Shown here piece after piece: positions 33,401-34,538 of a stretch of DNA of 34,538 nucleotides. Positions within the stretch are counted from its first letter, which is position 1. Each line of letters begins with the position of its first letter. The notes beneath the pieces were generated by a model. The model did not search any database and was not told the origin of the DNA. It saw only the letters and a list, made by a program, of their open reading frames with translations. Source of the stretch: an uncultured Clostridia bacterium (GTDB lineage Bacteria; Bacillota; Clostridia; Oscillospirales; Acutalibacteraceae); NCBI GenBank assembly GCA_947624865.1, contig CANQMH010000011.1:1-34538 (forward strand), read 5' to 3'. The position numbers and the translations under genes were made by a program.

Positions 33401-33619
33401 TTACTTTGAACGCCAGGTAATTCTTCCTCTGGTCAGGTCGTATGGAGACATCTCCACAGTAACCTTATCACCCGGCAAAATGCGAATGAAATTCATTCTC
33501 AGCTTACCTGAAATTACAGCTAATATCACGTGACCGTTCTGAAGCTCAACCTTAAACTGAGTGTTTGGAAGCGCTTCTTTAACAATACCTTCTACTTCAA
33601 TTACATCCTGTTTCGACAT
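33401..33619 (-). CDS. infA: Translation initiation factor IF-1
   Basis: A 72-aa OB-fold protein that binds the 30S A site during initiation. It has [39 protein letters not shown] and the C-terminal [15 protein letters not shown], all standard. It starts 3 nt after the KOW gene ends, so the two are probably coupled. Confidence 0.98.
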   Translation of the reverse strand: MSKQDVIEVEGIVKEALPNTQFKVELQNGHVILAVISGKLRMNFIRILPGDKVTVEMSPYDLTRGRITWRSK

Positions 33620-33622
33620 ACC

Positions 33623-33865
33623 TTAACCTCCGTTTAAAAACTGACTTATAATTTTTTTAATCTGCGGATTGGTTTCTAATGAACCCTCAATAACGGTATT
33701 TGTGGCACAAAGGTGTATCAGCTTTTTCTTTTTTGGACATTCTATGCGACGTGTTCTTCCGTCTGCGATATATGCAAACTCACCGTCAGTGTCCAATACA
33801 ACAAAAAAGCCGCCTTTATCCCGTCCTGCTGACGCTTTGACTATGCTGCCCTTTTCTATGCTCAT
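33623..33865 (-). CDS. KOW-domain RNA-binding protein (L14e-like)
   Basis: An 80-aa protein with one KOW motif (IVKASAGRDKGGFFVVLDTD, residues 8-27) and a basic patch (RIECPKKKKLIHL). The type is common in Firmicutes between map and infA and is annotated as L14e/L6e/L27e-like. It probably binds ribosomal RNA, but its role is not established. It starts 10 nt after map and stops 3 nt before infA. Confidence 0.88.
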   Translation of the reverse strand: MSIEKGSIVKASAGRDKGGFFVVLDTDGEFAYIADGRTRRIECPKKKKLIHLCATNTVIEGSLETNPQIKKIISQFLNGG

Positions 33866-33875
33866 AAAATCACCT

Positions 33876-34538
33876 TTAATCGCACAAGGTCATAATCTTG
33901 GGGCCGTCGGGAGTAATGGCAATCGTGTGCTCAAAATGGGCAGACAATTTTCCGTCCTTTGTGACGGTAGTCCACTCATCGTCAAGTACACGAACCTCAA
34001 ATGTGCCTTCGTTTACCATGGGTTCAATGGCAATTGTCATACCCGGAATAAGGCGCACGCCTCTTCCCGGTGTGCCGTAATTGGGTACGCTTGGGTCTTC
34101 GTGTAATTTCGCACCTACGCCGTGGCCGACAAAATCTCGTACCACCGAGTAGCTGCGAGCTTCGACATACTGCTGAACCGCGCTGCCTATGTCACCTATT
34201 CGGTTACCGGCAAGAGCCTTGTTAATTCCCTCATAAAGGCTCTCTCTTGTGGCGTCAAGCAAAGCCTGTGCGCTTGCACTGATTTTGCCGCAGGGAAACG
34301 TATAGGCATTGTCGCCGTGAAATCCCTCATAGTATGCGCCAACATCCACGCTTACTATGTCGCCTTCTTTAAGAACGTGTTTCTTGCTTGGTATGCCATG
34401 GATAACCACGTTGTTTACGGAAATGCACGCACTTGCAGGAAATCCGCCGTATCCGAGAAACGAGGGAACTGCTCCCTGTTTCTCGATATACTTACGGACA
34501 ATTGTATCTATTTCATAAGTAGTTACACCGGGCTTTAC
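33876..34538 (-). CDS. map: Methionine aminopeptidase type I (5' end outside window)
   Basis: Removes the initiator methionine from nascent proteins. The frame is open to the window edge (221 codons), so the N-terminal start is missing; an internal ATG at 34409 is not the start. The metal ligands are all visible: two Asp in SVDVGAYYEGFHGDN, His in VGHGVGAKLHEDP, Glu in AIEPMVNEG, and Glu in HFEHTIAITP. The order map-KOW-infA-rpmJ-rpsM is the standard clostridial one; adk and secY would be expected just beyond the edge. Confidence 0.95.
   Translation of the reverse strand, partial: VKPGVTTYEIDTIVRKYIEKQGAVPSFLGYGGFPASACISVNNVVIHGIPSKKHVLKEGDIVSVDVGAYYEGFHGDNAYTFPCGKISASAQALLDATRESLYEGINKALAGNRIGDIGSAVQQYVEARSYSVVRDFVGHGVGAKLHEDPSVPNYGTPGRGVRLIPGMTIAIEPMVNEGTFEVRVLDDEWTTVTKDGKLSAHFEHTIAITPDGPKIMTLCD

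Overview
The window looks like the chromosome of a low-GC, Gram-positive gut-type Clostridia member, probably near Ruminococcaceae/Oscillospiraceae. This is an inference from gene content: a short archaeal/eukaryotic-type ProS, a family-4 uracil-DNA glycosylase, a KOW protein between map and infA, clostridial-style S4, and strong GGAGG ribosome binding sites. No species assignment is possible from the sequence alone. No tRNA, rRNA, CRISPR array or IS element was seen.

Positions 1-7650 hold mostly single housekeeping genes: uracil-DNA glycosylase (-), PduL phosphotransacylase (+), an esterase (-), a small helical protein (+), a phytoene-desaturase/HpnE-like flavoprotein (+) with a 50-aa ORF behind it, then metA, proS and acpP on the minus strand. 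Positions 7879-15890 are an aromatic amino acid operon on the plus strand: aroE-aroK-aroF-tyrA-aroB-aroA-aroC-pheA. It encodes the route from erythrose 4-phosphate + PEP to chorismate, prephenate, phenylpyruvate and hydroxyphenylpyruvate, except that 3-dehydroquinate dehydratase is not in the window. A bidirectional terminator separates it from a convergent aquaporin.

Positions 16.9-30.2 kb are an accessory island, entirely on the minus strand, placed directly after the ribosomal protein operon terminator. It holds two transcription units with near-duplicate consensus promoters (TTGACA-N17-TATAAT). Each unit begins with a small secreted-protein gene, followed by a perfect intercistronic hairpin without a U-tract, then ABC transporter genes. 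Unit 2 (20.8 to 16.9 kb) is intact: secreted protein, FtsX/MacB-like permease, LolD-like ATPase, second permease. Unit 1 (30.2 to 21.0 kb) starts with a broken secreted-protein gene, then two lipoproteins, a double-length ABC-2 permease, its ATPase, and two more FtsX-like permeases. Each of those two permeases is followed by only a stub of an ATPase gene. The stubs are fused to scraps of a secreted-protein gene, of a lipoprotein gene and of the 3' end of rplQ. The island has evidently been built by repeated tandem duplication and deletion. It is the best candidate here for an undescribed system (secreted peptide plus dedicated export or self-protection transporters); its function is not known.

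Positions 30.4-34.5 kb are the end of the translation operon on the minus strand: map (cut by the window edge), KOW protein, infA, rpmJ, rpsM, rpsK, rpsD, rpoA, rplQ.
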